Virus record (IMG/VR): IMGVR_UViG_3300013094_004547
Span: 1 to 64,000 of that record
Length of the DNA stretch: 64,000 bases
Reading direction: 5' to 3' (one strand)
Origin: a virus
Shown here one piece after another: positions 25,890 through 34,452 of this stretch. Position 1 is the stretch's first letter. Each line of letters begins with the position of its first letter. The translations under genes and the position numbers were made by a program. The notes below the pieces were generated by a model. It was not told the origin of the DNA and did not search any database. It worked only from the letters and a program-made list of their open reading frames with translations.

Positions 25890-28385
25890 TCAGGCCTGCG
25901 CCATGCTCATCTGCGACTTGCCGTGGGAGACCGTGGTGTCGCCGAACAGATCGCTCATGTCCGCCTTCACCTGGGTCCCAGGCGGGCCGTCTACCTTGAT
26001 GTGCAGGGTTCCGTTCTTGCTGCCCCCGGGCCCCGTCGGCTTGCCCACGGGGCTGTCGTCAGCCCGAGCCTTGCCCGCCGGCGGATCGCCCGCGTAGGCG
26101 TTCGGCCCAGCCCGATACCCCTTCGGGAACTGGAAGTGCGGGACGTCCTTGAACTTCTTCCAGTCGCCGCCCCACTCCACCGGGATCCCGGCTTCCTCGG
26201 AGGCCTGCCGCATCGCGCGGTTGATCTCCTCGTACTTCTTGCGGTCGAGGTCGCCCACCGCCGGATCGCCGTCCGCCCGCACATCGACCGCGCGGCCCTT
26301 CAGGTGCTCGCTGTCCATCGTCTTGGACCAGCCGCGGCGGACCATCTCGCGCTGGCGCTCCAACGTGCGCAGGCCCTCGTGGATGTGGAACTTGACCTTG
26401 CTGAGCTGCTGGGCCCGCTTCAGCACCTTGATCAGGTCAGCGTTCACACCCCGGCCGTCGGTCGGATCCGGGGCACCCTCGGCCTCTGGGGCCTCAGGTT
26501 CCGACGAAAGCGGGCCCGAAGATCCGGCCAGTGGGCCCACACTGGCGACGGCCCCGGCCCCTTTACCGAAACCCTGGATCTCAGCGAGGCGCTTTCTGAT
26601 CGTCCCGAAGTATCGCGTGCCGGCGGTGCCGAACCCGTCGCGCCCCACCCGCCCGGACTCCAGATAGCCGAGCGCACCGACGATGCGCCCCTGTCCTCGA
26701 CCGGCGCCCTGATTGTGGGCGTAGCCGAGGATCTCCAGCTTCTTCTCGGGCGACATCCCCCGGTAGGCGGCGCTATTGCTCTCCAGGAACTTGTGGTGCT
26801 CCAGCGTGTAGCGCTCCATGAAGCGCTCCTGCATGGCCTTGTCGCCGAGGAACTGCGCGCGCGTGGGCGGCGCTTCACCGAGCTGCCGCGCGGTCTGCGC
26901 GATCTCCCTGGGTCCGAACTGGTAGCGCCCGGAGAACCGACCGCCGGACCCGCCAACCTGCTCGTAGCGCTTGCCCTCGATGTCGGTCAGGCCCTCGCGG
27001 TAGGCACTCCACTGCGCATCGTTGATGCCCACCGCCCCCTTCAGGTCGTTGGCCTCGTAGGGGATGCCGACCGGACCCTTCTTGCCACCGCCGCGACTGT
27101 CGATCGCCCCCCTGCTACCGAACGGCCGACCGCGGATACCCTCGCCGAGATCCGGAGCGGCAGGTACGTCACGTGCCCCGCCGCCTGAACCGCCGCTGAC
27201 GCCACCGCCCGAACCGCCGCCGGACCCACCGGTCGGGCTGCCATAAGCCGGGATCGCAGAGCCGGCACCCGTGGAACCGAAGCCGCCCCAGGCCGCCTTC
27301 TGGATCAGCGACCCGCCGCCACCCGTGGAACCGCCGAAGCTCGACGGGCTGACGCTCGCGCCGCCCGGCTGCTCGCGCAGCTTACGGATCTCGTCCGTCA
27401 ACCGCTGCATCTCGGCAGCCAGCGCATCGCGCTTCTTTTGCGTTTCCGCCGCGCCGGCCTCGTCACCGTTCATGCGCTTTCGCGCGATGCTCTCGTCGAG
27501 GACGTCGAGCTGGCGCCGGATCTGATCCTGACGCTCGCGGGCCGGTGCGGCCTTCCGCTCCTGTTCCGCTCCTTCGAGAACCTTGTCGGCGCCCTCCAGC
27601 AGCGGACCCAGGGTCTTAAGCTTCAGGTTCTCCCACCGGTTGTGCATCCGGTTGAGGTTTTGCTCGAAGCGCTCGGCCGCCTCCAGAATTGACTTATCGA
27701 GCGTGCCGAGTTCGGCCTGCAGCTTCGCCACTGCCTCGCGGATCGGACCGTTCAGGCTGCTGGCCACGATCCCGATATCAGGCGTGCCGAACAACAGCAT
27801 CGACACACGGGCGCGCTTCTGGGGGTCCGGAACGCCACGCAGGCCTTCCATGGCCCGCTCGATTGCGGCCTCCATGTTCGGGGCGTTCACGAGGTCCTCG
27901 GCGAGCTTGCCGAGGTTCATGTTCTTCAACTCGCCGTAGGCCTGCCCCCAGCGCTGGCGCAGATCGACCATGTTGCCGGCGAACTGGTTGATCGCGCCCT
28001 TCATCGTCTCAGCCGAGACGCCGGCCTTGCCGCCAAGCTCCGATAAGGTTCTCAGTTCGTTGGCCGTCAGCCCGATCTGGCGGGCCATCTGGCTCAGATC
28101 GCGGGTCGAGCCCGAGAAGCCCTTCAGAGCCGTGACGACGCCGGCGACGGACAGAGCGGCCCCAAACCCGCCGAAGCCGATCTTCGATAGGATCGGCTCA
28201 AAGCCACCCAGGACTCCGCGAACCTTCGAGATCTCCTCGCGCGCGACGCCCCAGTCCTTTTTCCAGGTCGCCCCGTGCTTGGCGGTTTCATCACCGACCT
28301 GCTTCAGGCTCTTCTGGAGCTTGGACAGAGGCCCGGTGAACTGGTCCTCGACGGTGGCGACGATTTTGAGCTTGTCGTCAGCCAT
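25890..28385 (-). CDS. Tape measure protein with lysozyme-like and M15 peptidase-like domains
   Basis: 831 residues. N-terminal ~110 residues are a Mu-type tape-measure start (VEDQFTGPLSKLQKSLKQVG), followed by helical and Gly-rich regions. Near residue 480, GGRFSGRYQFGPREIAQTARQ resembles a transglycosylase/lysozyme fold. Around 655-760, FHIHEGLRTLERQREM, then SEHLKGRAVDV (SxHxxGxAxD) and PHFQF form the metal-binding motifs of M15 peptidases (zinc ligands His/Asp/His). The protein sets tail length, and the enzymatic domains would assist passage through peptidoglycan during DNA entry. Confidence 0.85.
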   Translation of the reverse strand: MADDKLKIVATVEDQFTGPLSKLQKSLKQVGDETAKHGATWKKDWGVAREEISKVRGVLGGFEPILSKIGFGGFGAALSVAGVVTALKGFSGSTRDLSQMARQIGLTANELRTLSELGGKAGVSAETMKGAINQFAGNMVDLRQRWGQAYGELKNMNLGKLAEDLVNAPNMEAAIERAMEGLRGVPDPQKRARVSMLLFGTPDIGIVASSLNGPIREAVAKLQAELGTLDKSILEAAERFEQNLNRMHNRWENLKLKTLGPLLEGADKVLEGAEQERKAAPARERQDQIRRQLDVLDESIARKRMNGDEAGAAETQKKRDALAAEMQRLTDEIRKLREQPGGASVSPSSFGGSTGGGGSLIQKAAWGGFGSTGAGSAIPAYGSPTGGSGGGSGGGVSGGSGGGARDVPAAPDLGEGIRGRPFGSRGAIDSRGGGKKGPVGIPYEANDLKGAVGINDAQWSAYREGLTDIEGKRYEQVGGSGGRFSGRYQFGPREIAQTARQLGEAPPTRAQFLGDKAMQERFMERYTLEHHKFLESNSAAYRGMSPEKKLEILGYAHNQGAGRGQGRIVGALGYLESGRVGRDGFGTAGTRYFGTIRKRLAEIQGFGKGAGAVASVGPLAGSSGPLSSEPEAPEAEGAPDPTDGRGVNADLIKVLKRAQQLSKVKFHIHEGLRTLERQREMVRRGWSKTMDSEHLKGRAVDVRADGDPAVGDLDRKKYEEINRAMRQASEEAGIPVEWGGDWKKFKDVPHFQFPKGYRAGPNAYAGDPPAGKARADDSPVGKPTGPGGSKNGTLHIKVDGPPGTQVKADMSDLFGDTTVSHGKSQMSMAQA

Positions 28386-28850
28386 CCTCGTCCTCGCGTG
28401 GAGCGGGGCGCGGCATCAGCGCCAGGGTGCGGGCCATCAGGTGGGTCACGGTCGCCGCCGGCATCGCGGCCGGCGGATCGCGGAACGGCCACGCGTGGAA
28501 CGCGAGGCCTAGGCGGAGGCAGTCGTCGACGGCATCGGCGGCAGGGCCGCCCACACGAAAAAACGGCTGAGGATGGTCCCCAGCTGCAGGATGTCACGGG
28601 CGCCGATCTTCATCAGCACCGGCGGCGGCGTTGCGGACAGGCTGGCGACAAGCGGGAAGAACTGGTCTGCCGACAGCCCTTCCAGGAGGCCGAATTTGAG
28701 GACCTCCTCGCCGGTGGGCTCGCGCAGGATCAGCACCTGCAGCGTGTCCTGGCCGACGACGATGGGCTTGGCGAGCGGATGCTCCAACGGCCAGGAGATC
28801 TCGCGCGGGTCGCGGGCGGGGGGCACGGTATCCGTCATCGTAGCGCTCAC
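28378..28850 (-). CDS. Frameshift product: long tail assembly chaperone (G-T type)
   Basis: Predicted 157-residue fusion made by a -1 slip at the T TTT TTC heptamer. The first 98 residues are shared with the short chaperone; then 59 residues in the -1 frame (RVGGPAADAVDDCLRLGLAF onward) end at TGA 28380-28378, eight bases past the tape-measure start. The extension has no start codon of its own near the beginning. Contractile and non-contractile tail phages commonly use this arrangement before the tape measure; the long form recruits tape measure and tube subunits. Confidence 0.75.
28509..28850 (-). CDS. Short tail assembly chaperone (phage E/TAC family)
   Basis: 113 residues. LEHPLAKPIVVGQDTLQVLI followed by REPTGEEVLKFGLLEGL is the pattern of the tail assembly chaperone family found between tube and tape-measure genes. 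Its ATG/TTG region overlaps the tube gene end by four bases. It carries the slippery site near codon 97. Confidence 0.85.
   Translation of the reverse strand: MSATMTDTVPPARDPREISWPLEHPLAKPIVVGQDTLQVLILREPTGEEVLKFGLLEGLSADQFFPLVASLSATPPPVLMKIGARDILQLGTILSRFFVWAALPPMPSTTASA
28557..28563 (-). promoter_or_regulatory. Slippery heptamer for programmed -1 frameshift
   Basis: Minus strand reads CGT TTT TTC in frame, giving the X XXY YYZ heptamer T TTT TTC over codons 96-98. A -1 slip joins the frame that runs to the tape-measure start. Confidence 0.75.
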
Positions 28851-29206
28851 AGCTCGTCACAGGAGAGGCCGCGCCACTCGACGGCGACCTTGCCGTCGGC
28901 GGTGCCGATCTCGTGCGCGCCAGCCGACCACGCGCTGGACAGGACGTAGTTCTTGCCGTTGGCGAGCTGGGCGGTGACCGTGATGTCCGTCATCGCGTCG
29001 AGTTCCGCGACGGAGAGGCCATCGGTCGTCGACAGGTCGGCCTTGATGAAGGGCACGAGCTGGGTCTCGATGAAGCCGTGGGGGCCGTCCTGGCCAGCCA
29101 CGGACTCGCGCTTGATCCGCGAGGGCGAGACGATCAGGCCGCCGCGCAGATCGTACATCTTGCCGGCCGCTGTCAGGTAGGCGGTACCGGCGAACCTCTG
29201 ACCCAT
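28847..29206 (-). CDS. Tail tube protein
   Basis: 119 residues, Mu-type tube family: GTAYLTAAGKMYDLRGGLIV at the start and DGLSVAELDAMTDITVTAQL in the middle. Directly downstream of the sheath gene across an intrinsic terminator and upstream of the chaperones, the usual order. Confidence 0.88.
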   Translation of the reverse strand: MGQRFAGTAYLTAAGKMYDLRGGLIVSPSRIKRESVAGQDGPHGFIETQLVPFIKADLSTTDGLSVAELDAMTDITVTAQLANGKNYVLSSAWSAGAHEIGTADGKVAVEWRGLSCDEL

Positions 29207-29217
29207 GATCAGGCCTC

Positions 29218-29246
29218 CAAAGAAAAACCCGCCACGAGGGGCGGGT
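29218..29246 (-). terminator. Intrinsic terminator between sheath and tube genes
   Basis: On minus, ACCCGCC/GGCGGGT stem followed by TTTTTCTTT. It sits inside the structural operon, so it probably attenuates transcription after the sheath gene or is read through under late antitermination. Confidence 0.8.
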
Positions 29247-29273
29247 CATGTTGCGGACGGGGTGGAGGACCGA

Positions 29274-30800
29274 TCAGGTGCCGGAGGCGCTGAGCGGGAA
29301 TTGGAGGCGGAACTGTGCCTTGATGTTCAGTCTCCGCAGCTGGTTCACCACGTCCGGCGGATCCAGGATCTCGACCGTATTCGGCTCGGTGTTCGAGCGG
29401 GTGACCGACAGGTTGGCAATGTAGAGATCAGCGTTCTCGACGAGCCCGTCCGTCTCCATATCCCGATACTCGGAGACCATCTCGGCCTTGATCATCAGTG
29501 GCGTGACGATCGGCTTGCCGGCGCCGAACTTCGTCCCGTCGTTGGCGAGCGCACACCGCGGATACTTGCTCGTCAGTGCCTGCCGAACGCGGGTGTAGCG
29601 CTCATCGAGTGTGGCGAGCGTCGTCACCAACTCGTAGGCGTTGTCGGCCTGGCCGTAGCTGTTCTTCTGGTAGTTCGTCTGCTCGCGCAGGATGATCGGT
29701 TGGTTGGTCGAGCCGCCGTAGACGTCGGTCCCCTGGATCGCGATGCCGACCTGCGCGAGCGAATTCAGCTGCGCCTTGTTCCAGCGGTAGTCCGCCGGCG
29801 CCGGCAGCACGCCGATCAGCGGCAGCGTCTGGAGGGGCTGCGCCGCGTAGGCGTTGATCGAGAAGGCCGCGGCAGCGGTGTAGGCGGCGGTCCACTCCCA
29901 GCTTGGGGACGGCGACTGCTGCTCGAAGCCCATCGTGGAGATCAGCGCCGAGTTGTTCGACTGACCCCACAAGAAGGTTTCGGCGTAGAGGCCGCGGCGC
30001 GCCGAGAAGATCTGACCGTAGCTCTGGCGGTACGGGCCCCAGCGCCCGGAGTCGGTGAAGCCGTATTCCTGGTCCCACACCGCGTATGAGCCGCTGTCGT
30101 GGAAGCCGAGGCCGACGAACTTGAACGGCCGGTCGAGGAGCGCCGCGATCGCGTTGGTGAAGTCCGGCGTCCCGGTCCCGCCAGCGAGCAGATTATTGAT
30201 CGGGTATGTCAGCGCGAGACCGGCCGGCAGGGCTTCCCCGCCGTAGGTGCCGAGGTAGCTGTCGAGTACCGTCACGCTGTTGCCGGTCAGCCCCTTCCAC
30301 TTGGCCGTGAGCGTCACGACGGCGCCAGCGGCCGATGCGGTAACCGGCAGGTCCGGGGTCGCGGCGATCGCCGCGGCGATCTTAGCGGCCACCGTGGCGG
30401 TGGTGTCGGCCGAGACGATCGCGACCTGCAGCTTCTGGCCGGCGATGTAGAGCGGGAGGGTGCCCGCCACTGACGGCGCAGCGGTGACCGTGATCGTGCC
30501 GGTGGCTGCGACGCCGGCGGCCGGCTCTGAGATCGGCAGGCAGATGATCGGCACGCTGGTGACGCCCTTGAAGGCCGTCTTGAACATGCGCGCGAGCATG
30601 GAGCCGGCGCCGAACTGCGCGTCGGCGTCGTTGTTCGTGCCGCAGGCCACCGCGACGTTCGGCTTGGCGGCAGCTCCGGTGAGGAGATGCCCGACGAGCA
30701 GGATCCACTTTGGCGAGACCGGGGTACCGGCCTGCGAGGGATCCATCTGAACGTTGGGGCCCGGGAGCTTGTAGTTGTCCGGGATCGTGGTGATGCCCAT
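29274..30800 (-). CDS. Contractile tail sheath protein (Mu gpL-like)
   Basis: 508 residues. Recognisable sheath features: the N-terminal LPGPNVQMDPSQAG, a beta insertion (~residues 90-220), then FVGLGFHDSGSYAVWDQEYG and a C-terminal sheet (VENADLYIANLSVTRSNTEP followed by VEILDPPDVVNQLRRLN). Polymerises around the tube and contracts on infection; its presence shows a myovirus-type tail. Confidence 0.92.
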   Translation of the reverse strand: MGITTIPDNYKLPGPNVQMDPSQAGTPVSPKWILLVGHLLTGAAAKPNVAVACGTNNDADAQFGAGSMLARMFKTAFKGVTSVPIICLPISEPAAGVAATGTITVTAAPSVAGTLPLYIAGQKLQVAIVSADTTATVAAKIAAAIAATPDLPVTASAAGAVVTLTAKWKGLTGNSVTVLDSYLGTYGGEALPAGLALTYPINNLLAGGTGTPDFTNAIAALLDRPFKFVGLGFHDSGSYAVWDQEYGFTDSGRWGPYRQSYGQIFSARRGLYAETFLWGQSNNSALISTMGFEQQSPSPSWEWTAAYTAAAAFSINAYAAQPLQTLPLIGVLPAPADYRWNKAQLNSLAQVGIAIQGTDVYGGSTNQPIILREQTNYQKNSYGQADNAYELVTTLATLDERYTRVRQALTSKYPRCALANDGTKFGAGKPIVTPLMIKAEMVSEYRDMETDGLVENADLYIANLSVTRSNTEPNTVEILDPPDVVNQLRRLNIKAQFRLQFPLSASGT

Positions 30801-30806
30801 CGCGGC

Positions 30807-31052
30807 TTAGCCCTGATGCTCGGTGGCGGCGGGAGCGCCGGCGGGCGCGGCGGAGGCGGCGGCGGACGCGCCGCTGTCGTGCAGGTCCTCCAGGAGGCGG
30901 ATCGTGCCGTCCCGGGCGAGCGCGAACGTGAACTGGTCGGCCGGCCACCGGGCGGTACCGTCGCCCTCGAAGCCGGTCCCCGACGGGAAGTGCTTGAGCG
31001 CGCGGAAGCGCGCCTCGGTCGCCTCGACGGCGACCGTGGTTTCACCGGCCAT
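30807..31052 (-). CDS. Small tail-associated protein (gp38/DUF2635-like position)
   Basis: 81 residues, begins MAGETTVAVEATEARFRALK, with an Ala-rich C-terminus. Located immediately upstream of the sheath gene, where Mu has the small gp38. The family match is weak by eye, so this is mostly positional. Confidence 0.6.
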   Translation of the reverse strand: MAGETTVAVEATEARFRALKHFPSGTGFEGDGTARWPADQFTFALARDGTIRLLEDLHDSGASAAASAAPAGAPAATEHQG

Positions 31053-31089
31053 GGCTGTGTCCTCGGAGGTAGGAGCGGCGCAGGCCGGC

Positions 31090-31680
31090 TCAGGTCGTGG
31101 GGATGTCGATCGTCAGAGCGATCGGCGGCGTGCCCGGGCCGGCGCCGGCGGGGCGGGCGGTGATCCGCACGTGCTCCAGCACGTCGTCGAGGTCCGGATC
31201 GTATGCGGTGCGGAACACGAAGGTCATCTCGACCCGCCCCTCGGCGAAGTAGCTGGCGCCCTCCTGCGGGAAGAGGCGGCCGCGGCGGACCTTGGTCACC
31301 GCTTCGAAGAGCGGGTAGCGCTCTGGGTCGTCGAACGCCTTCGACGGGTCGATGCCCCGCACGAAGGTCGGATCCTGCAGGAGCCGCTTGCGGATGCCGT
31401 TCGTGGCCGTGTCGAGCTGCTCGTCGAGCTCCTCGGGCGGCGCGTATCCGACGCAGTACGAGATCCCGATCGTGACCTCGTTCATGAACCGGGGCTGGCC
31501 CTGGTTGGCCTCGTCCTCGGGACTCTCCAGCTCGTCGGCGATGACGACCAAGAGGGCGGGGAGCTCTTCCTCCTGGAGCTGCGGCCGGACCTGGCGGCGG
31601 AAGCCGTTGACCGGCAGCCAGTCTTGGCCCGAGAGGCGTTCGATGATCGCCTCACGGATCTTGGTGGCCTCGGACGACAT
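31090..31680 (-). CDS. Tail terminator-like protein (Mu gp37 position)
   Basis: 196 residues. The fold pattern IREAIIERLSGQDWLPVNGF, LPALLVVIADELESP, VTIGISYCVGYA is that of tail terminator/minor tail U proteins that cap the tube and join it to the head. It shares its first base with the end of the following joining gene. Confidence 0.75.
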   Translation of the reverse strand: MSSEATKIREAIIERLSGQDWLPVNGFRRQVRPQLQEEELPALLVVIADELESPEDEANQGQPRFMNEVTIGISYCVGYAPPEELDEQLDTATNGIRKRLLQDPTFVRGIDPSKAFDDPERYPLFEAVTKVRRGRLFPQEGASYFAEGRVEMTFVFRTAYDPDLDDVLEHVRITARPAGAGPGTPPIALTIDIPTT

Positions 31681-32033
31681 CAGGCCCCCTTGGGCTTTCT
31701 CTTGAGGGTGATCGTCGCCCCGCCCTGGCCGTCTGGGTCAACGTCGTCGATCCAGAGCGTGCCCTCGTCCGGATAGAAGCCGGCGGCGGGCACCTGGATC
31801 TGCATCTGCGGAACTGGCCGGACGGGCCAATCGGCCAGACGGATGCCCAGGGTGATCGCGGTCGAGTTCAGACTCCCGCCGCTTTCGACCGCCACATCGA
31901 CGTTGCGCACCGACCAGACGCCCGTGGCTTGGAACGGCGGCCTGGTCGGCCGCGAGGCCAGCGGCGTCACCGTCACCGGGCGTCCGAACGCGGTGATGCC
32001 GGGCCCGAGCGCCAGGGCGGCGAAGTCGATCAC
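31680..32033 (-). CDS. Head-tail joining protein
   Basis: 117 residues; compact beta protein with VTVTPLASRPTRPPFQATGV and DWPVRPVPQMQIQVPA. Pattern and location match the small joining proteins (FII type) between head and tail modules. Overlaps its neighbours by one to four bases. Confidence 0.7.
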   Translation of the reverse strand: MIDFAALALGPGITAFGRPVTVTPLASRPTRPPFQATGVWSVRNVDVAVESGGSLNSTAITLGIRLADWPVRPVPQMQIQVPAAGFYPDEGTLWIDDVDPDGQGGATITLKRKPKGA

Positions 32034-32308
32034 GCGGCGACCGGCTTCGCGGGGGCCTTGCCGGCGGGCTTGGCGTCTGCCGCTGGCTCCTCGTCCGGGA
32101 TCTCCTCCAGGACCTCGCCGCCAAAGCGCGCGATGATCCGGTCGGCCTCGTCCGCGTCGAGGGTCACTTCCTCGCCGGCCTTCCTATGCGCGATCCCGCG
32201 CGAGGCGGGCACAAGCACGGTGCCGGCCGCGTCGCGCACCTCGGCGACGTCGTGATCCGGATCCTCGACGCCGAGGGCGATCTTGGTGACGATGGTCTTC
32301 TTCGGCAT
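32030..32308 (-). CDS. Small head-tail module protein
   Basis: 92 residues with a basic start (MPKKTIVTKIALGVED), an acidic middle and an Ala/Lys/Pro-rich tail. Position between joining protein and capsid genes suggests a completion or adaptor protein. No firm family. Confidence 0.6.
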   Translation of the reverse strand: MPKKTIVTKIALGVEDPDHDVAEVRDAAGTVLVPASRGIAHRKAGEEVTLDADEADRIIARFGGEVLEEIPDEEPAADAKPAGKAPAKPVAA

Positions 32309-32320
32309 GGCGGTCTCTCG

Positions 32321-33280
32321 CTATTCGGCCGCCATCGCCTTGGCAGCCCGGCGCCGTTCCATGGCGGCCTGGAAGGAGACGCGTCGGCGCTCGACGGCCT
32401 CTGGTGTCTGTTTGCGACCCATCATCGCGAGGCGCTGCTTTTCGCGCTGCTCGAGCGATTTGGGCTTGCCCTTGTGTGCCTGCGAAGAGGCGATCTTTGC
32501 CGCGTCTGAGCAGGGCTTCCCCTTCCGCGCAAGAGACATCGCCTCACATTGTTCAGCGGTCCGCTTCTTCCCTGTGTTTGCGGCCGCGGCTTTTGCGACC
32601 CATTCAGGGAGAGATTTGCGTCCGGCCTGCCTCGCGCGAAGTCTTTCTCGCATCTCCGGCGTGCATATGCGCCCAAGACTGTTCTTGTTGCCACGCTGTG
32701 CTTCGGAGAACCGGGCGCGCTGCTCTGTAGTGCGCTTCTTCCCGCGGTTGGCTTCCGCAGCCCTAGCGACAACCCCTGGAGATCGAGGCCTACCGAGATT
32801 GAGGTCCCGCAGCTTAGCCCTGGTCTCCTCGCTCACGGGATGGCCCATGAGAGACCGGCTAACTGCGGCCGAAATCTTAGCTTGGAGTTCTGGGTCGCGG
32901 CCGCTGGCTCCCTCGCCACCGTCCGTGCCGTTGACGAGCGAACCCGCAGGTCGCCGGCCGTACAACGCGATCAGTTCGCGCTCGACAGAGAAGGCTTCAG
33001 CGTCGGTCAGTCCCTCCTGGACCTTCCGAACCGTTATTCGGCCTGTCCCTTCCCGTCGATCCTTCTGGATCATCCGATAAAGGATCTTGTTATGTCCGGT
33101 TGCGGATGCGTGTCGGAGCCAGCGCTTGCCGCAACCCTTCCCGATGTACACCGGGATCTCGTCGCGGCTGTACTGGTAGACGTAAAAATTTCGCCTGCCA
33201 CTTTCAGCGTCGATCACGCGGGCGGTCCTCTCGCCAGTATGATTAGGGGCCGAGGTCGTTTGCGGCGACTTCGGCCCCAC
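32321..33280 (-). CDS. GIY-YIG homing endonuclease with NUMOD3 repeats
   Basis: 319 residues. GIY-YIG domain ~32-125: FYVYQYSRDEIPVYIGKG with a YVY/YIG core, GKRWLRH, catalytic-type Glu100 in AFSVERELIALYGR, and LVNGTDGGEG. C-terminal NUMOD3-like repeats (SEETRAKLRDLNLGRP, TTEQRARFSEAQRG, TAEQCEAMSLARKG) provide DNA contacts. Free-standing insertion between tail-joining and capsid genes; it would promote its own spread by cutting phage DNA lacking it. The start is uncertain (GTG at 33280). Confidence 0.88.
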   Translation of the reverse strand: MGPKSPQTTSAPNHTGERTARVIDAESGRRNFYVYQYSRDEIPVYIGKGCGKRWLRHASATGHNKILYRMIQKDRREGTGRITVRKVQEGLTDAEAFSVERELIALYGRRPAGSLVNGTDGGEGASGRDPELQAKISAAVSRSLMGHPVSEETRAKLRDLNLGRPRSPGVVARAAEANRGKKRTTEQRARFSEAQRGNKNSLGRICTPEMRERLRARQAGRKSLPEWVAKAAAANTGKKRTAEQCEAMSLARKGKPCSDAAKIASSQAHKGKPKSLEQREKQRLAMMGRKQTPEAVERRRVSFQAAMERRRAAKAMAAE

Positions 33281-33328
33281 ATCAAACTAACGCGAACCCT
33301 TCGACGATCCACCTAGTGTTAAGACGTC

Positions 33329-34378
33329 CTATCGGACCGTCGCGCAGAACGTTGCGTCAACCCAGCCCAATACGGGAAGTGGCGCAGACTGTGTCATCAA
33401 ATATTCAGCCGACGGATCCTCGCTGATCCAGTTCTTCGGGAAGCGCGGCATGGCGCGCAGCGCGCGCACGTCCTGGATGGCGCCGTAGAGGCGGGTGCCC
33501 TGCGCGCCGACCGGATCCAGCATCATGCAGGTGTAGTCCGGCATGAACTGCGTGACGTTGCCGGCATCGTCGGTGAAGTACTGCTGGTAGACCCAGAACT
33601 CGAACTCACCGGTGTCGCCGAGGTACTTCGCCTCGCGACCGACGCCGCCGACCACGACGCCGCCGAGATCGACGTTGCCCTTGGTCTGGCGGAACGAGTT
33701 CATGATCTGCTGAATGCCGGGCGACTTGACCAGCAGGTTGCCGGCCAGCGGATCCAGCACCACCACGCTCGGGTGGAAGCCCGAATTCTTCTGCACCGTC
33801 GCGGCGGACGTGCGCAGGAAGTCGAGCGCGTCGACGCCGGTCTCACCCCAGCGCGCGCCACCGGTCAGCGCCACGGTGTGGTTCGGGTTGCGCTGCAGGT
33901 CGACCGCGGTGCGCTGCGGATAGTTCGGGCCGGAAAGCACGAGGCCGCCGGTCTGCACCAGCTGGCAGGCCATCAGCTCCTCGTGGCGGGTGATCTGGTC
34001 GTCCTGGATCTTGAGCGTGTCCATGACGATCATGGCGCGGCGCTCCTCGGGGGAGAATTCGCCGAGCAGGCGCTCGCCGGGCCGGCGCCGCAGCATGCGG
34101 TTGGGCTCGATAACGTGCTTGGGCTTCACGTAGCCGGGCACGAGGCTCGCGGCGTTGAAGCCGCGCAGGCGCTCGGGCTGGCCGACGTCGCCGGGATGGA
34201 CCAGAGGAGCGAGGCGGCGGGCGCGCTCGACCTTGTCGAAGTAGACCTCCTCCGTCTCGAACTGCTGCTCCATGCCGAACGCAAGGTTCCACAGGAACGG
34301 GTTCGGGCGGTCGATTACGCCGTACGCGCCGAGCAGGAACGCGGTGGAGTAGACGGAGGCGTCGGTTTGGTTGGCCAC
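33329..34378 (-). CDS. Major capsid protein, lambda gpE family
   Basis: 349 residues. Family pattern: FLLGAYGVIDRPNPFLWNLAFG, VYFDKVERARRLAPLVHPGD, and the late YLMTQSAPLPVLGW. Forms the icosahedral shell. It follows decoration protein D across an intrinsic terminator, as in lambda D-E order. Confidence 0.92.
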   Translation of the reverse strand: MANQTDASVYSTAFLLGAYGVIDRPNPFLWNLAFGMEQQFETEEVYFDKVERARRLAPLVHPGDVGQPERLRGFNAASLVPGYVKPKHVIEPNRMLRRRPGERLLGEFSPEERRAMIVMDTLKIQDDQITRHEELMACQLVQTGGLVLSGPNYPQRTAVDLQRNPNHTVALTGGARWGETGVDALDFLRTSAATVQKNSGFHPSVVVLDPLAGNLLVKSPGIQQIMNSFRQTKGNVDLGGVVVGGVGREAKYLGDTGEFEFWVYQQYFTDDAGNVTQFMPDYTCMMLDPVGAQGTRLYGAIQDVRALRAMPRFPKNWISEDPSAEYLMTQSAPLPVLGWVDATFCATVR

Positions 34379-34390
34379 GGGCGGTTCTCC

Positions 34391-34417
34391 AAAAGAGAAG
34401 GGCGCCCGAGGCGCCCT
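34391..34417 (-). terminator. Intrinsic terminator between decoration and capsid genes
   Basis: On minus, perfect AGGGCGCC/GGCGCCCT stem with a three-base loop followed by TCTCTTTT. Lies within the head operon, upstream of the capsid gene, so read-through or antitermination must feed the capsid gene unless it has its own promoter. Confidence 0.75.
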
Positions 34418-34452
34418 GTGTCAGTCCGGATTGTTGCGGGGGCGGCGTGCGG

